This document shows, piece by piece, positions 36,852 to 45,628 of a stretch of 64,000 nt of DNA. The DNA is taken from NCBI GenBank assembly GCA_963827515.1, contig CAWHBF010000028.1:124001-188000 (forward strand), in the 5' to 3' direction. The first letter of the stretch is position 1, and every line of letters begins with the position of its first letter. The position numbers and the translations under genes were made by a program. This DNA is from JABFSA01 sp963827515. GTDB taxonomy: Bacteria; Acidobacteriota; Vicinamibacteria; Vicinamibacterales; UBA2999. The notes beneath the pieces were generated by a model. That model did not search any database and was not told where the DNA came from. It saw nothing but the letters and a program-made list of their open reading frames with translations.

Positions 36852-38348
36852 TTGAGATACGCTCTCGTTCTACTGGTCGTCCTGGCCGCTGGCTGCTCTG
36901 GACAACAGGAGGCGACGCCGGCGTCAACATCGACGGCCCCGTCTGCGGACGAGGCGCCGATACCGGCCACGGCTTCGCCGTACGACGCGCTGCCCGAAAG
37001 CGTGCGACTGGTGCTGGACAAGCCGTTCACGGGCGATCTCGACGCGCTGGTCGAGCGTCGCGCGATTCGAGTGGCCGTGACCTATAACCGCACGCACTAC
37101 TTCATCGACAAGGGACAGGAACGCGGACTGACGTTCGAGTCGCTGAAGAGCTTCGAGAACGACCTGAACGCCGACTTGAAAACCGGCAACCTCAAGGTCA
37201 ACGTGGTGCTCCTGCCGACGTCGCGCGATCAGCTGTACCCCGCGCTCGCAAGTGGCAAAGTGGACATGGTGGCGGCGATGGTGACCGTCACACCCGAGCG
37301 GGAGGCACTGGTCGCCTTCTCGGAGCCGACGCGTACCAACGTAAGTCAGGTCGTGGTGACCGGGCCAGGAGCGCCGTCGATCTCCACTGTGGACGATCTT
37401 GCCGGTCAGGAGGTGTTCGTCCGCAAGGGGAGCATCTACGACGAGAGCCTCGCCAGGCTGAACACACAACTGACGGCGCGGGGCAAGCCGCCAGTCGTGA
37501 TCACCATAGCCCCCGACGTCCTCGAAGACGATGACATACTCGAGATGGTCAATGCTGGCCTGGCCCCAATCACCGTCGTCGACGACTATCTGGCCGAGTT
37601 TTGGAGCACGGTGTTCACCAACATCACCGTGCACAAGGACGTCACGGTGCGGACCAACGGCATCTTGGCAGTCGCGTTTCGCAAAGAGAACCCCAAGCTG
37701 AAAGCGGTCGTCGACACGTGGATCCGGAAGCACGGCAAGGGTGACGCATTTCGAAACGTGATCGAACGCCGCTATCTCACGGACGGCAAATACGCCAAGA
37801 ACGCTGCGGCCGATACCGAGCGCCGCAAACTGCTGGGAGTGGTCGAGCTCTTCAAGAAATACGGAGCGCAGTACGACATGGACTACCTGCTGATGCTGGC
37901 GCAGGGCTACCAGGAATCAACGCTGGACCACAGCACAAGGAGCCCCGTGGGTGCGATTGGCGTCATGCAGGTCATGCCGGCAACCGGGAAGGAGCTGAAC
38001 GTCGGCGACATCACCAAAGTCGATGCCAACATCCACGCCGGCGTGAAATACATGCGGTTCATGATCGACGAGTACTTCGCCAACGAGCCCATGGACAATC
38101 TGAACAAGGGGCTGATGGCCTTCGCGGCTTACAATGCAGGGCCGGGACGCCTCAGACAGCTCCGCCGCGAGACGGAAAAGAAAGGGCTCAACCCCAATGT
38201 GTGGTTCGGCAACGTCGAACGCGTGGCGTCGGAGCGGATCGGCCGCGAAACGGTCACGTACGTGAGCAACATCTTCAAGTACTACATCTCCTACCGCCTG
38301 CTCGCCGATCTGGAAGCGCGACGCGAAGCGGCGAAAGCAAAAGGGTGA
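36852..38348 (+). CDS. MltF-like lytic transglycosylase lipoprotein with solute-binding domain
   Basis: 498 residues from TTG 36852 (AGGGGGAA upstream). The lipobox is VLAAGC, so it is lipid-anchored. The N-terminal two-thirds is an SBP_bac_3 solute-binding-like domain (IRVAVTYNRTHYFIDKGQERGLTFE, LYPALASGKVDMVAAMVTVTPERE). The C-terminal SLT domain starts YDMDYLLMLAQGYQESTLDHSTRSPVGAIGVMQVMP, with catalytic Glu in QGYQES, and contains NIHAGVKYM and AYNAGPGRL. This is the MltF arrangement, in which the regulatory domain controls peptidoglycan cleavage. The start is chosen over the upstream ATG because the sigma-54 site overlaps that ATG. Confidence 0.9.
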   Translation: MRYALVLLVVLAAGCSGQQEATPASTSTAPSADEAPIPATASPYDALPESVRLVLDKPFTGDLDALVERRAIRVAVTYNRTHYFIDKGQERGLTFESLKSFENDLNADLKTGNLKVNVVLLPTSRDQLYPALASGKVDMVAAMVTVTPEREALVAFSEPTRTNVSQVVVTGPGAPSISTVDDLAGQEVFVRKGSIYDESLARLNTQLTARGKPPVVITIAPDVLEDDDILEMVNAGLAPITVVDDYLAEFWSTVFTNITVHKDVTVRTNGILAVAFRKENPKLKAVVDTWIRKHGKGDAFRNVIERRYLTDGKYAKNAAADTERRKLLGVVELFKKYGAQYDMDYLLMLAQGYQESTLDHSTRSPVGAIGVMQVMPATGKELNVGDITKVDANIHAGVKYMRFMIDEYFANEPMDNLNKGLMAFAAYNAGPGRLRQLRRETEKKGLNPNVWFGNVERVASERIGRETVTYVSNIFKYYISYRLLADLEARREAAKAKG

Positions 38349-38351
38349 CAC

Positions 38352-38367
38352 TGGCCCGCTCCTTGCT
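38352..38367 (+). promoter_or_regulatory. Sigma-54-type promoter for a DUF4136 gene
   Basis: TGGCCCGCTCCTTGCT differs from the consensus at one position. The predicted start (about 38378) is only three bases before ATG 38381, implying a near-leaderless message. The central GCTCCTTGC recurs at 43658 and 44383. Confidence 0.45.
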
Positions 38368-38380
38368 CGAAGAACGCAAA

Positions 38381-38887
38381 ATGAGACTCACGAACTCCTG
38401 GTTCATTCTCGCGTGTCTGCTCATCGGCACGAGTCCCGTGCTCGCGGCCGGCGCGCAGATGAAGTACGGCGTGACGGTACAGACAGTCAAGCCGGCGGCG
38501 TTGGCGAAGGCCAAGACCTACGTGTGGACGGTCACCCGTCCGTCGTTCGACAAGAAGATCGACGCCCTCGTTGTCGCTGCGGTGGATCGCGAACTGAGCG
38601 CGCGCGGTTTCACGAAGCTTCCTTCTGGGCGAAGCGACGTAACCGTGACGTATTCCTCCGTCAGCAGAACCGACCTCGACCTGAAAACGTCGCCGAAGGA
38701 GGGCCTGGCGAACGAGTCCTCCGTGGGCACGCTCGTCGTCGATCTGACCGACCCCACCAGTCGTGAGCTGCTCTTTCGCGTGAGGGTGGACACTCCGATC
38801 GCGAAGGACTTAACCGCGCTCGAGCCGGTCATCAATGCCTCTGTGACCGCGATGTTCGAGAAGTATCCCCCTCCGCCAAACCGCTGA
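38381..38887 (+). CDS. DUF4136 periplasmic protein
   Basis: 168 residues from ATG 38381. Signal peptide ending LAAGAQ. The mature domain has the DUF4136 pattern: ALAKAKTYVWTVTRPSFDKKIDALVVAAVDRELSARGFTKLPSGRSDVTVTYSSVS, a strand SVGTLVVDLTDPTSRELLFRVRVDT, and a C-terminal helix ending MFEKYPPPPNR. The fold is common in envelope proteins of unknown role. It follows the transglycosylase gene by 32 bases, but a separate promoter-like site lies between them. A second DUF4136 protein is encoded at 52933. Confidence 0.8.
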   Translation: MRLTNSWFILACLLIGTSPVLAAGAQMKYGVTVQTVKPAALAKAKTYVWTVTRPSFDKKIDALVVAAVDRELSARGFTKLPSGRSDVTVTYSSVSRTDLDLKTSPKEGLANESSVGTLVVDLTDPTSRELLFRVRVDTPIAKDLTALEPVINASVTAMFEKYPPPPNR

Positions 38888-38894
38888 CGGTGCT

Positions 38895-38913
38895 CGTGGG
38901 CCCCTCGCCCGCG
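38895..38913 (+). terminator. Hairpin after the DUF4136 gene
   Basis: CGTGGGC-CCCTC-GCCCGCG: a 7-bp stem with one G-T pair, eight bases after the stop. No U tract. From here to 39194 no gene or other element was seen. Confidence 0.4.
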
Positions 38914-39194
38914 AGGACACACCCCGTTACCGGATACTGTGAGCGGTCACGGCCGCTGGTGGCGTCGATGCCCACAGGTGTCAAGTAGTGTGCAAACCAG
39001 CCTGGCAAGTTCCCGAATTTCGTGACGGCTCGGACTACACTTTCCTCACCCGTCGCCTCCGTCCCAGGAAGCCGGCAGCCCGCAACCCTTGATCCGGCCC
39101 GGTGGGCACGTCTCAGGATCCGGCCCGCGGTGGCGCGCTTCAGTGCTTGCGGCAGGCGGATAGACGGCAATCTGCGGAGCCAACGCACGTATGA

Positions 39195-41429
39195 GTGACC
39201 GTGACCCTGGTGAGCCCTGATCCGCCGAAGCCACCAGAGGCTCATCGCATGCACCGTCATGTCCGCACGGCGTTGACGACGCTCCTGGTCTCGGCGACCT
39301 ACTATCTCGGCGGGATCGCGGACACGCATCCGGCGTCCCCAATCGCCATCGTCTGGTCGCCCAGCGCAATCCTCCTGGCCGCGTTGTTGCTCGCGCCGAG
39401 CCGAACGTGGTGGGTGTACCTGCTCGCAGCCACGGCCACCCATCAATATGCGATCACGACTTTCCAGCCAGAGTTACCGCTGGTGGCGATGCTGGGCCAG
39501 GTGTTCGGCAGCGCTGTTCAGGTCGTCATCGCCGCGTTCGCCGTACGCCGGGTCGCCGGCGGGCCACCTGCGTTCGACAGTCTTCGGAGCCTGATCACGT
39601 TCGTCCTCCTCGCGGTCATCGCCGTTCCCAGTGTCATCGCGACCCTGGTCGCCTCCCTTTTCCTCCTCACGGGCTGGGTGAGCAATTTCTGGATCGCATG
39701 GCGATTGTGGTTTCTCTCGGATGCGCTCCCAACGCTCACGGTCACTCCGCTGGTTCTGCTGGTGGTCACCCGAGGCATGACTGGACTTCGGGGTGCGCCG
39801 CTCCGATACCACGCGGAATTTGGGGTGCTCGCGCTCGGCCTTCTTGCCGTCGGGATCCTCGGGTGGGACGTGGACGCAGCGAGCCCGCCGGAGCGCATGG
39901 CGCTGTACTATGCGCCGCTGCCCTTCTTGCTGTGGGCTGCTGTTCGCTTCGGCCTGGGCGGATTGTGTCTGTCCCTGCTCACGGTCGCGTTGCTGTCCGC
40001 TTCACACCTGATGGTCGAGCCAGGGCCTTTCGCCTCGTCGTCACCGTCTGGGGGAGCGTTGCAGATTTTTCTGATAGCGCTCTCTCTGCCTCTCATGTTC
40101 CTGGCAGTACTCGTCGAAGAGCGGCAGAACAACGGGAGCGCTCTACTTCGAAGCACCGTGGCGCTCCGTGCCAGCGACGAGCACGTCCATGACCTCCTCG
40201 CACGCCTGGTCAATGCCCAGGAGATCGAGCGCATGCGGATCGCCCGCGAGCTGCACGACGACATCAGCCAGCAGTTGGCGGCCGTATCGATCGATCTCAG
40301 CGCTCTCAAACGCCAGCTCCACGCAGACCCCACGGCCGTGGCTGACAAGCTCGCCTGGCTGCAGCAGCGCACGGTCATTCTCGTTGACACGATCGGTCGC
40401 TGGTCACATGAGTTGCATCCGGGAGTGCTCGAACACGTGGGCCTGGTCGCTGCGTTGAAGGCACATTGCGCCGAGGTTGAGCGCCTGCACGCCATGGATG
40501 TCACGCTGTCCGCCGGAGCCGGCCTCGATGCCATTACGCCGGACGTTGCGCTGTGCCTGTACCGCGTCGCCCAGGAGGCGCTGCGCAACGTCTCCGCGCA
40601 TGCCGGCGCACGCCAGGTGCACATCACCCTGAGACCCGCTGCGGACGGTGTGGAGATGATCGTCGCTGACGACGGGCGCGGATTCGATCTCTCCGAGGAG
40701 CGACGTCGAGGCGGGCTCGGGCTGATTAGCTGTGAGGAGCGAGTGCGCCTGGTCGGCGGGAGCTTGCGGATCAACACGCAGCCACAGCGCGGCACTGAGT
40801 TGTGGATCCATGTTCCCCTTGGAGCGCACGAACAGCCGGAGCGGCCTTCGGCAACCTCGGTTGCGGAGGAAGCCCTGTCGCCGTCACTCGATCGGGCCAC
40901 CAGTCCCCTCGCGGAGGGCGTCGGAAACCCCTCCCAGAACCTGCGCTCAGACGTGCTCACGCACGTTGGACTGGCCGCTTCCCTGACCGCCTACTGCAAC
41001 GAACTCTCACTTCCACATTCGGCCGCGATCACCTGCCACACGCAAGGGGACTTCGAGTCCGTGGACCCCGAGATCGCGCTCGGCCTGTACCGGATCGCTC
41101 AGGAGGCGCTCCACAACGTCGCCAGTCATGCTGAGGCACGCCAGGTCAGGGTTCGGCTGCTCCGTCGGGCTGATAGCGTCGAGCTCATAGTCGCCGATGA
41201 CGGCAAAGGCTTCGACTCCGCAACGAGGGATAGCGTTACGGGTCTCGTCAGCGTCACCGAGCAAGCCAGACTGCTCGGGGGAACCACCAGTGTCATCACG
41301 GCGTTGAACATTGGAACGCAGGTGCGGGTGCGGGTCCCGAGCCACGCGGGCACGACGACCAACGGCGGTGACACGTCCATCGGGGACCCGGGGCGCGGTT
41401 GTACGCAGGGCGACAGGGCGATCGTGTGA
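39195..41429 (+). CDS. MASE1-type membrane histidine kinase with a second, kinase-like ATPase module
   Basis: 744 residues from GTG 39195, or 726 from ATG 39249. Eight or so membrane helices form a MASE1-like sensor (about 25-320: TYYLGGIADTHPASPIAIVWSPSAILLAALLLAPSRTWW). The first kinase core has the phospho-acceptor helix IERMRIARELHDDISQQLAAVSI, N box LYRVAQEALRNVSAHAGA, G1 ADDGRGFD and G2 GGLGLISCEERV. A second module starts at about residue 580 with LRSDVLTHVGLAASLTAYC and has its own N box LYRIAQEALHNVASHAEA and G1 ADDGKGFD. Its G2 is degraded (TGLVSVTEQARLLGG) and it lacks the phospho-acceptor His helix. No regulator gene is adjacent. Confidence 0.88.
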   Translation: MTVTLVSPDPPKPPEAHRMHRHVRTALTTLLVSATYYLGGIADTHPASPIAIVWSPSAILLAALLLAPSRTWWVYLLAATATHQYAITTFQPELPLVAMLGQVFGSAVQVVIAAFAVRRVAGGPPAFDSLRSLITFVLLAVIAVPSVIATLVASLFLLTGWVSNFWIAWRLWFLSDALPTLTVTPLVLLVVTRGMTGLRGAPLRYHAEFGVLALGLLAVGILGWDVDAASPPERMALYYAPLPFLLWAAVRFGLGGLCLSLLTVALLSASHLMVEPGPFASSSPSGGALQIFLIALSLPLMFLAVLVEERQNNGSALLRSTVALRASDEHVHDLLARLVNAQEIERMRIARELHDDISQQLAAVSIDLSALKRQLHADPTAVADKLAWLQQRTVILVDTIGRWSHELHPGVLEHVGLVAALKAHCAEVERLHAMDVTLSAGAGLDAITPDVALCLYRVAQEALRNVSAHAGARQVHITLRPAADGVEMIVADDGRGFDLSEERRRGGLGLISCEERVRLVGGSLRINTQPQRGTELWIHVPLGAHEQPERPSATSVAEEALSPSLDRATSPLAEGVGNPSQNLRSDVLTHVGLAASLTAYCNELSLPHSAAITCHTQGDFESVDPEIALGLYRIAQEALHNVASHAEARQVRVRLLRRADSVELIVADDGKGFDSATRDSVTGLVSVTEQARLLGGTTSVITALNIGTQVRVRVPSHAGTTTNGGDTSIGDPGRGCTQGDRAIV

Positions 41430-41642
41430 CCGACCGGTCCGGCCCGCCACCTCCAGGACCGTAGGCACTGGCCTCGAATCGGGTGTGCGAACCCCTGGCG
41501 CTTGTTCATCGTGCAGCGACGGCGGAGCCAGATGCCAGATCTGTAGCGATTTGAACAGGTTGCGGATGGTCGAGTTTACACACACTTAACGCATTTTCGA
41601 GGTCGCGCGCAGGCAGCAGAGCAGTAGAATGTCCCCTTCCTC

Positions 41643-43487
41643 ATGCAGGTTCGTCCAACGATTGGACCGGTGACGATGGATGTGTGCCGGCAGCGCTTCA
41701 TGGCGTGGTTGCTTGTCACGGGCTTCTGTCTGGTGGGAGCCATGGTGCCGTCCGCGACCGCCGCGCCGAAGAGCGTCCTCATTCTGTCCGAAGGGCCTGT
41801 CCTGCCGTACAGCCTCCAGCTGATCAACAACATCGTCGTGGGTCTGCACCGCGATAGCCCAGAACCCCCGAACATCTACGAGGAATCGATCGACAGAATC
41901 CAATTCGACAGCGTCAAGTACGAGCGGCAGCTCTTGGCGTTGTACAAGTCCAAGTACGTCGACGCGGCGGCGCCCAGCCTCATCATCACGATCACGGAGC
42001 CGGCGCTCGATTTCGCCCTGCGTCATCGAGACGAGCTGTTTCCACACGCCGCAATACTGTTCGGAGCCGTGGATGAGCGCGCGATTCGCGGTCGCCCTAT
42101 CGACGGAAACGTGACAGGCGTGTTCCAGCACTATGACGCGCGGACCACGGTCGAGGCGGCGCTCACGCTTCATCCGCGCACGCGGCACGTCGTCGTCGTT
42201 GGGGGAGCATCTCGGCTCGACCGCGGGTATGTCGATGTCGTCCGTCAAGACCTGCGTGGCGTCGCCACAACGGCTGACATCACCTACATAACGGACACAC
42301 CGTTGAGCAAGGTGGTCGCCGCCGTGGCTGCGCTTCGCGATGACGCACTCGTGCTGTTTCTGAGCATGCAGTCCGACGGCGATGGCGTGGCGCGAACGGG
42401 ACCCGAGGTCCTTGCGGCCTTGCGACGCGTGGCCACGGTTCCCATCTACGGCATGTCAGCAAACCTCCTTGGTCGTGGCATCGTCGGCGGCATGCTGTTC
42501 GATGTGGACAGTCACGGGAGGGACGTGGCTCAGCGCGCCCGACAGATCCTGTCCGGCGTTCCGGCGACCGAACTCGTGCCCGTGAGGTCGCCGAACAGCC
42601 TCGCCTTCGATTGGCGCGAGCTCGACCGCTTCAGCATCGATGAAGCCACGCTTCCGACCGGGGCCAGGGTGGCAAACCGCCAGGTCAGCCTCTGGGACGC
42701 ATACAGAACAACGATTCTCTTCGTGGTTGCGGCGCTGTTTGGTCAGTTCCTCCTGATCGGCGGCCTTCTCGTGCAGGGCCAGCGCCGCCAACGCGCCGAG
42801 GTGGCCATTCGCGATCTGAGCGGACGACTGCTGTCGGCTCAGGAGGACGAGCGACGCCGGATTGCGCGGGAACTGCACGACAACCTGAGCCAGCAGATGG
42901 CGTTACTCGCCCTCGGGATCACGCAGATGGCGAAGAGGATGGGTGAAACCGCGGAACCGGTGGCACGTTCGATTCGCGAGCTGAGCCAACGGACCGTGGA
43001 CATTGCCACCGAGATCCACAACCTCTCGCACCGGCTGCACTCGTCGAGGCTCGAGGCGCTCGGCCTCGTGGAGGCACTCCGTGGGCACTGCCATGAGCTC
43101 CTCGCACAAGGTGTCCACGCGAGTTTTCACGCTGAGCACGTACCTCAAAGCCTGCCACACGATCTGGCGCTCTGCCTCTTTCGCATCGTCCAGGAAGCGT
43201 TGAACAACGTCGTCAAGCACAGTGGCGCGCGCGAGGCCCATGTGACGCTTCGAGGGACGGGAACCGTGCTCGTGCTGACAATCGCAGACTGTGGCCGTGG
43301 GTTCAAGCAGGCAGGTGCAGCGGTTCAGGACGGGCTGGGGCTCGCGAGCATGCGCGAGCGCCTGCGACTGGTTGACGGTGATCTCACCGTCGCCTCGCAG
43401 CTGAGCCAGGGCACCACGATCACCGCGCGGGTGCCGCTCCCCCACACGGACGGCAAAGCCGCCGCCCGTCCTGTCCGAGTGGCATAG
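41643..43487 (+). CDS. NarX-type histidine kinase with ABC-type periplasmic sensor
   Basis: 614 residues from ATG 41643; ATG 41676 is also possible. Signal or anchor ending SATAAP. The periplasmic ABC_sub_bind-like domain (about 40-330: KSVLILSEGPVLPYSLQLINNIVVGLH, LIITITEPALDFALRHRDELFPHAAILFGAVDE, VPIYGMSANLLGRGIVGGMLFD) resembles that of the kinase at 33930. A membrane helix (TTILFVVAALFGQFLLIGGLL) follows, then the HisKA_3 helix EDERRRIARELHDNLSQQMALLAL, with no PAS between, and an HATPase with LFRIVQEALNNVVKHSGA, ADCGRGF and GLGLASMRERL. G1 has Cys in place of the second Asp (ADCG). No regulator gene is adjacent. Confidence 0.92.
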   Translation: MQVRPTIGPVTMDVCRQRFMAWLLVTGFCLVGAMVPSATAAPKSVLILSEGPVLPYSLQLINNIVVGLHRDSPEPPNIYEESIDRIQFDSVKYERQLLALYKSKYVDAAAPSLIITITEPALDFALRHRDELFPHAAILFGAVDERAIRGRPIDGNVTGVFQHYDARTTVEAALTLHPRTRHVVVVGGASRLDRGYVDVVRQDLRGVATTADITYITDTPLSKVVAAVAALRDDALVLFLSMQSDGDGVARTGPEVLAALRRVATVPIYGMSANLLGRGIVGGMLFDVDSHGRDVAQRARQILSGVPATELVPVRSPNSLAFDWRELDRFSIDEATLPTGARVANRQVSLWDAYRTTILFVVAALFGQFLLIGGLLVQGQRRQRAEVAIRDLSGRLLSAQEDERRRIARELHDNLSQQMALLALGITQMAKRMGETAEPVARSIRELSQRTVDIATEIHNLSHRLHSSRLEALGLVEALRGHCHELLAQGVHASFHAEHVPQSLPHDLALCLFRIVQEALNNVVKHSGAREAHVTLRGTGTVLVLTIADCGRGFKQAGAAVQDGLGLASMRERLRLVDGDLTVASQLSQGTTITARVPLPHTDGKAAARPVRVA

Positions 43488-43613
43488 CCTGCGGGCCTGA
43501 CCTACTTCGGCCCCGACGCTCAGCGGTTCGACGATAGCAGGGCGGTGTGCTCACGGTATCTCGTGACCGACCGGCCGCGTTCGAGCGCGTCTTGCCGACC
43601 ACTCGTTAATTCC

Positions 43614-43673
43614 TTCGGAATTCCTGTCATCGTGGCGACCGCTTCCGTCGGCCTGACTGGCGTGCTCCTTGCC
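43614..43673 (+). repeat. Upstream element, copy 1
   Basis: A 60-bp stretch (TTCGGAATTCCTGTCATCGT to GTGCTCCTTGCC) that is roughly three-quarters identical by eye to 44340-44398. Both end in a -24/-12-like box and lie before genes for small exported proteins. Confidence 0.6.
43658..43673 (+). promoter_or_regulatory. Sigma-54-type promoter
   Basis: TGGCGTGCTCCTTGCC has TGGC, YG at 6-7, TTGC and GG-N10-GC. The predicted start is about 43684, leaving a 61-base leader with GGAGG before ATG 43745. Confidence 0.5.
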
Positions 43674-43744
43674 GGATGGTACCGCTTTGCGGTTCGTCCA
43701 GGGCGGCATAAGGCTGCTCTGCCTAGGACACGCGGAGGATGGTG

Positions 43745-44224
43745 ATGATGACCCGACTCGTGACTGCACTTGCACTTGTGATGACTGCTGGTCTTGCGGC
43801 ACCTGGGATGGCTCAGACCACGGATACCACCAACATGGAGATCCTTCTCCAGAAGATCAGGGCCGACAAGAAGCTGGTGGTCGCCCAGAACCTGCAGCTG
43901 ACCGACGCGGAAGGAAAGGTGTTCTGGCCGGTGTACGACGCGTACCAGAAAGACTTGCAGCAGATCAACCAGCGCCTGACCAACATGATCCTCGCGTATG
44001 CCGATGCGTACAACAAGGGGCCGGTTGCCAACGACGTGGCGAAGAAGCTTATCGACGAAGCCCTTGCGATCGATGACGCCGAGGCGAAGTTGAAGAGCTC
44101 ATCGGCCCCAAAGATTCTTGCCGTTCTCCCAGCGACCAAGGCGGCGCGCTACATTCAGGTCGAAAACAAGATTCGGGCGGCTGTGCGCTGGGAACTGGCC
44201 GCCAACATTCCGCTGGTCCAGTAG
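43745..44224 (+). CDS. Small periplasmic helical protein (LTxxQ/Spy-like pattern)
   Basis: About 159 residues. GGAGG at 43734-43738 supports ATG 43745 or 43748. Signal peptide ends PGMAQ. The mature part is helical with a repeated pattern, including LQLTDAEGKVFWPVYDAYQKDLQQINQRLTNMILAYADAYN and KILAVLPATKAARYIQVENKIRAAVRWELA. LTxxE..FWPxYxxYxxxL is seen in small periplasmic proteins often mislabelled transcriptional regulators, some distantly like the chaperones Spy and CpxP. A chaperone role is only a guess. A sigma-54-type site and the shared upstream element precede it. Confidence 0.7.
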   Translation: MMTRLVTALALVMTAGLAAPGMAQTTDTTNMEILLQKIRADKKLVVAQNLQLTDAEGKVFWPVYDAYQKDLQQINQRLTNMILAYADAYNKGPVANDVAKKLIDEALAIDDAEAKLKSSSAPKILAVLPATKAARYIQVENKIRAAVRWELAANIPLVQ

Positions 44225-44339
44225 GAACCCATCGAGGCCGAGACGCAGGTCCAGCGAACCGTAATGCGGCGGCGGGCTCACGGCATGCTGTGACCGTTGG
44301 TGAAGCTCGTCACCCTGGGCCCGAGAGTCGCTGATTTTC

Positions 44340-44398
44340 TTCGGTTTTCCGGTCATTGTGGCGCCGGTCTCTGTTGGTTCACTGGCCTGCTCCTTGCC
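44340..44398 (+). repeat. Upstream element, copy 2
   Basis: TTCGGTTTTCCGGTCATTGTGG and onward to CTGGCCTGCTCCTTGCC; partner of 43614-43673, suggesting that the promoter region was duplicated between two neighbouring genes. Confidence 0.6.
44383..44398 (+). promoter_or_regulatory. Sigma-54-type box before the lipocalin-like gene
   Basis: TGGCCTGCTCCTTGCC fits the window's motif, but the predicted start (about 44409) falls just after ATG 44405. If used, translation would start at 44411 or 44438. Confidence 0.4.
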
Positions 44399-44404
44399 AA
44401 GGGT

Positions 44405-44953
44405 ATGCGGATGCGAATCACCGACTGCTGGAAACCGATGGCTTTGCTGGCGCTGCTGGCGGCGACAACGGCCTGCGCGGCAGGACCGCGCTCAAAGCCC
44501 CTTCCCACATCACCCATTGCGAGCGGTCCAGGGACGACGACCGAGGCGCGAAAATTCCTCGAGGGCCGTTGGGCCCTCGAGTCATTCGAAGTGCGTCCGC
44601 CTGGGAAGGCGCCGATCTTCCCGAAGGGCTCCGGCGTCCTGACCTACGACGACTTCGGCAACTTGCGCATGGAGATCCGGACCGACCAGGCCACGTCGGA
44701 TCTGCTTCGCGTCGCAGGGATCGACATCCGTGATGGCGTCCTCTCGACCGATGGACGAACCACGATCGATATGCAGAACCGCACTCTCACCTACTTCCTC
44801 GAGGGCCAGCCCTCCTCGACGGCCACCGGTGGGGGCCCGCTGGCCACGAACCGGCCCCGACACTGGGAGGTCACCGGCGACATACTCACCCTAACGACCC
44901 GTGACGACGCCGGCATGCCGCTCTCGATCGGCCGGTGGAAGAGAAGCAACTAG
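44405..44953 (+). CDS. Lipocalin-like lipoprotein
   Basis: 182 residues from ATG 44405; ATG 44411 and 44438 are also in frame. A hydrophobic leader ends LLAATTACA, a plausible lipobox. The mature part starts FLEGRWALESFEVRPPG and continues GVLTYDDFGNLRMEIRTD, then TRTLTYFLE-like strands and HWEVTGDILTLTTRDDAGMPLSIGRWKR. GxWxLxS...LxYxxxGxMxxxI and the closing LTLTT...W.R match lipocalin-like domains that bind small hydrophobic ligands, but no ligand is implied here. The next gene starts 19 bases after the stop. Confidence 0.65.
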   Translation: MRMRITDCWKPMALLALLAATTACAAGPRSKPLPTSPIASGPGTTTEARKFLEGRWALESFEVRPPGKAPIFPKGSGVLTYDDFGNLRMEIRTDQATSDLLRVAGIDIRDGVLSTDGRTTIDMQNRTLTYFLEGQPSSTATGGGPLATNRPRHWEVTGDILTLTTRDDAGMPLSIGRWKRSN

Positions 44954-44972
44954 ACCGAATGAAGGAGACGCC

Positions 44973-45590
44973 GTGCGCACTGCGACAATCCTGATAACCG
45001 TACTGCTCCTTGGTGCTCCGGCGTGGATCGCGGCGCAGGCGGCCCCTCCAGCGACTGGCGCGCCAGAAGTCTTCAATGCCACGGCGAATGCGAAGAATGC
45101 CTCGGGTGCCATCTCGGGCACGCTTGAGGTTCGCGTCAGCCGCTACACGCCGGATTTCGATCGCAAGACCGTGGAGGAGGCGCTCCGTCTAGGTGGCTAC
45201 CCGCGGTTTGTCACGACCCTTCGGAACGCCCCGGAGGTCGGGCAGCTCGTGCTCGGCGGCGGCCAGCCATACGCGATCCGGTATGCACGCGTGAAGGTCG
45301 AGGCAGGCAATCGAACGATCGTCGTGGTCACCGACCGGCCTGTATTCTTCGTCAGCGGCGGACGCGCGGCCGACACGAAGCCGCGGGCCGGATATGAAGT
45401 GGCCGTGGTCGAGATACGGCTGGACGGAACAGGACAGGGACGCGGGACGATGGCGGCTGCCGCACGCGTGCGCCCTGACGGCGACGGCGGCGTGCTGCTC
45501 GACGACTATGCCGAGCAGCCCATCACGCTGACCAACGTCGTTCGCCAACCGATGGTTGCGGCACCTCCTGCGAGCGCACCATCGCGCTGA
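44973..45590 (+). CDS. Secreted protein of unknown function
   Basis: 205 residues from GTG 44973, chosen because AAGGAG lies five bases upstream and the resulting N-terminus (VRTATILITVLLLGAPAWIAAQ) is a clear signal peptide. The mature protein is beta-rich, with segments SGTLEVRVSRYTPDFDRKTVEEALRLGGYPRFVTTLRN and YAIRYARVKVEAGNRTIVVVTDRPVFFVSGG, then a C-terminal strand set VLLDDYAEQPITLTNVV. I do not know the family. Probably co-transcribed with the lipocalin-like gene. Confidence 0.7.
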   Translation: MRTATILITVLLLGAPAWIAAQAAPPATGAPEVFNATANAKNASGAISGTLEVRVSRYTPDFDRKTVEEALRLGGYPRFVTTLRNAPEVGQLVLGGGQPYAIRYARVKVEAGNRTIVVVTDRPVFFVSGGRAADTKPRAGYEVAVVEIRLDGTGQGRGTMAAAARVRPDGDGGVLLDDYAEQPITLTNVVRQPMVAAPPASAPSR

Positions 45591-45628
45591 ACCTCGCGAG
45601 CACGCGTCGGCGCCGGCAGGGCTGACAG

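Noticed and set aside
38888..39194. Possible tRNA or small RNA gene in the gap before the MASE1 kinase.
   Set aside because: No cloverleaf, no GTTCGANTC-type T-loop and only the short hairpin right after the DUF4136 gene.
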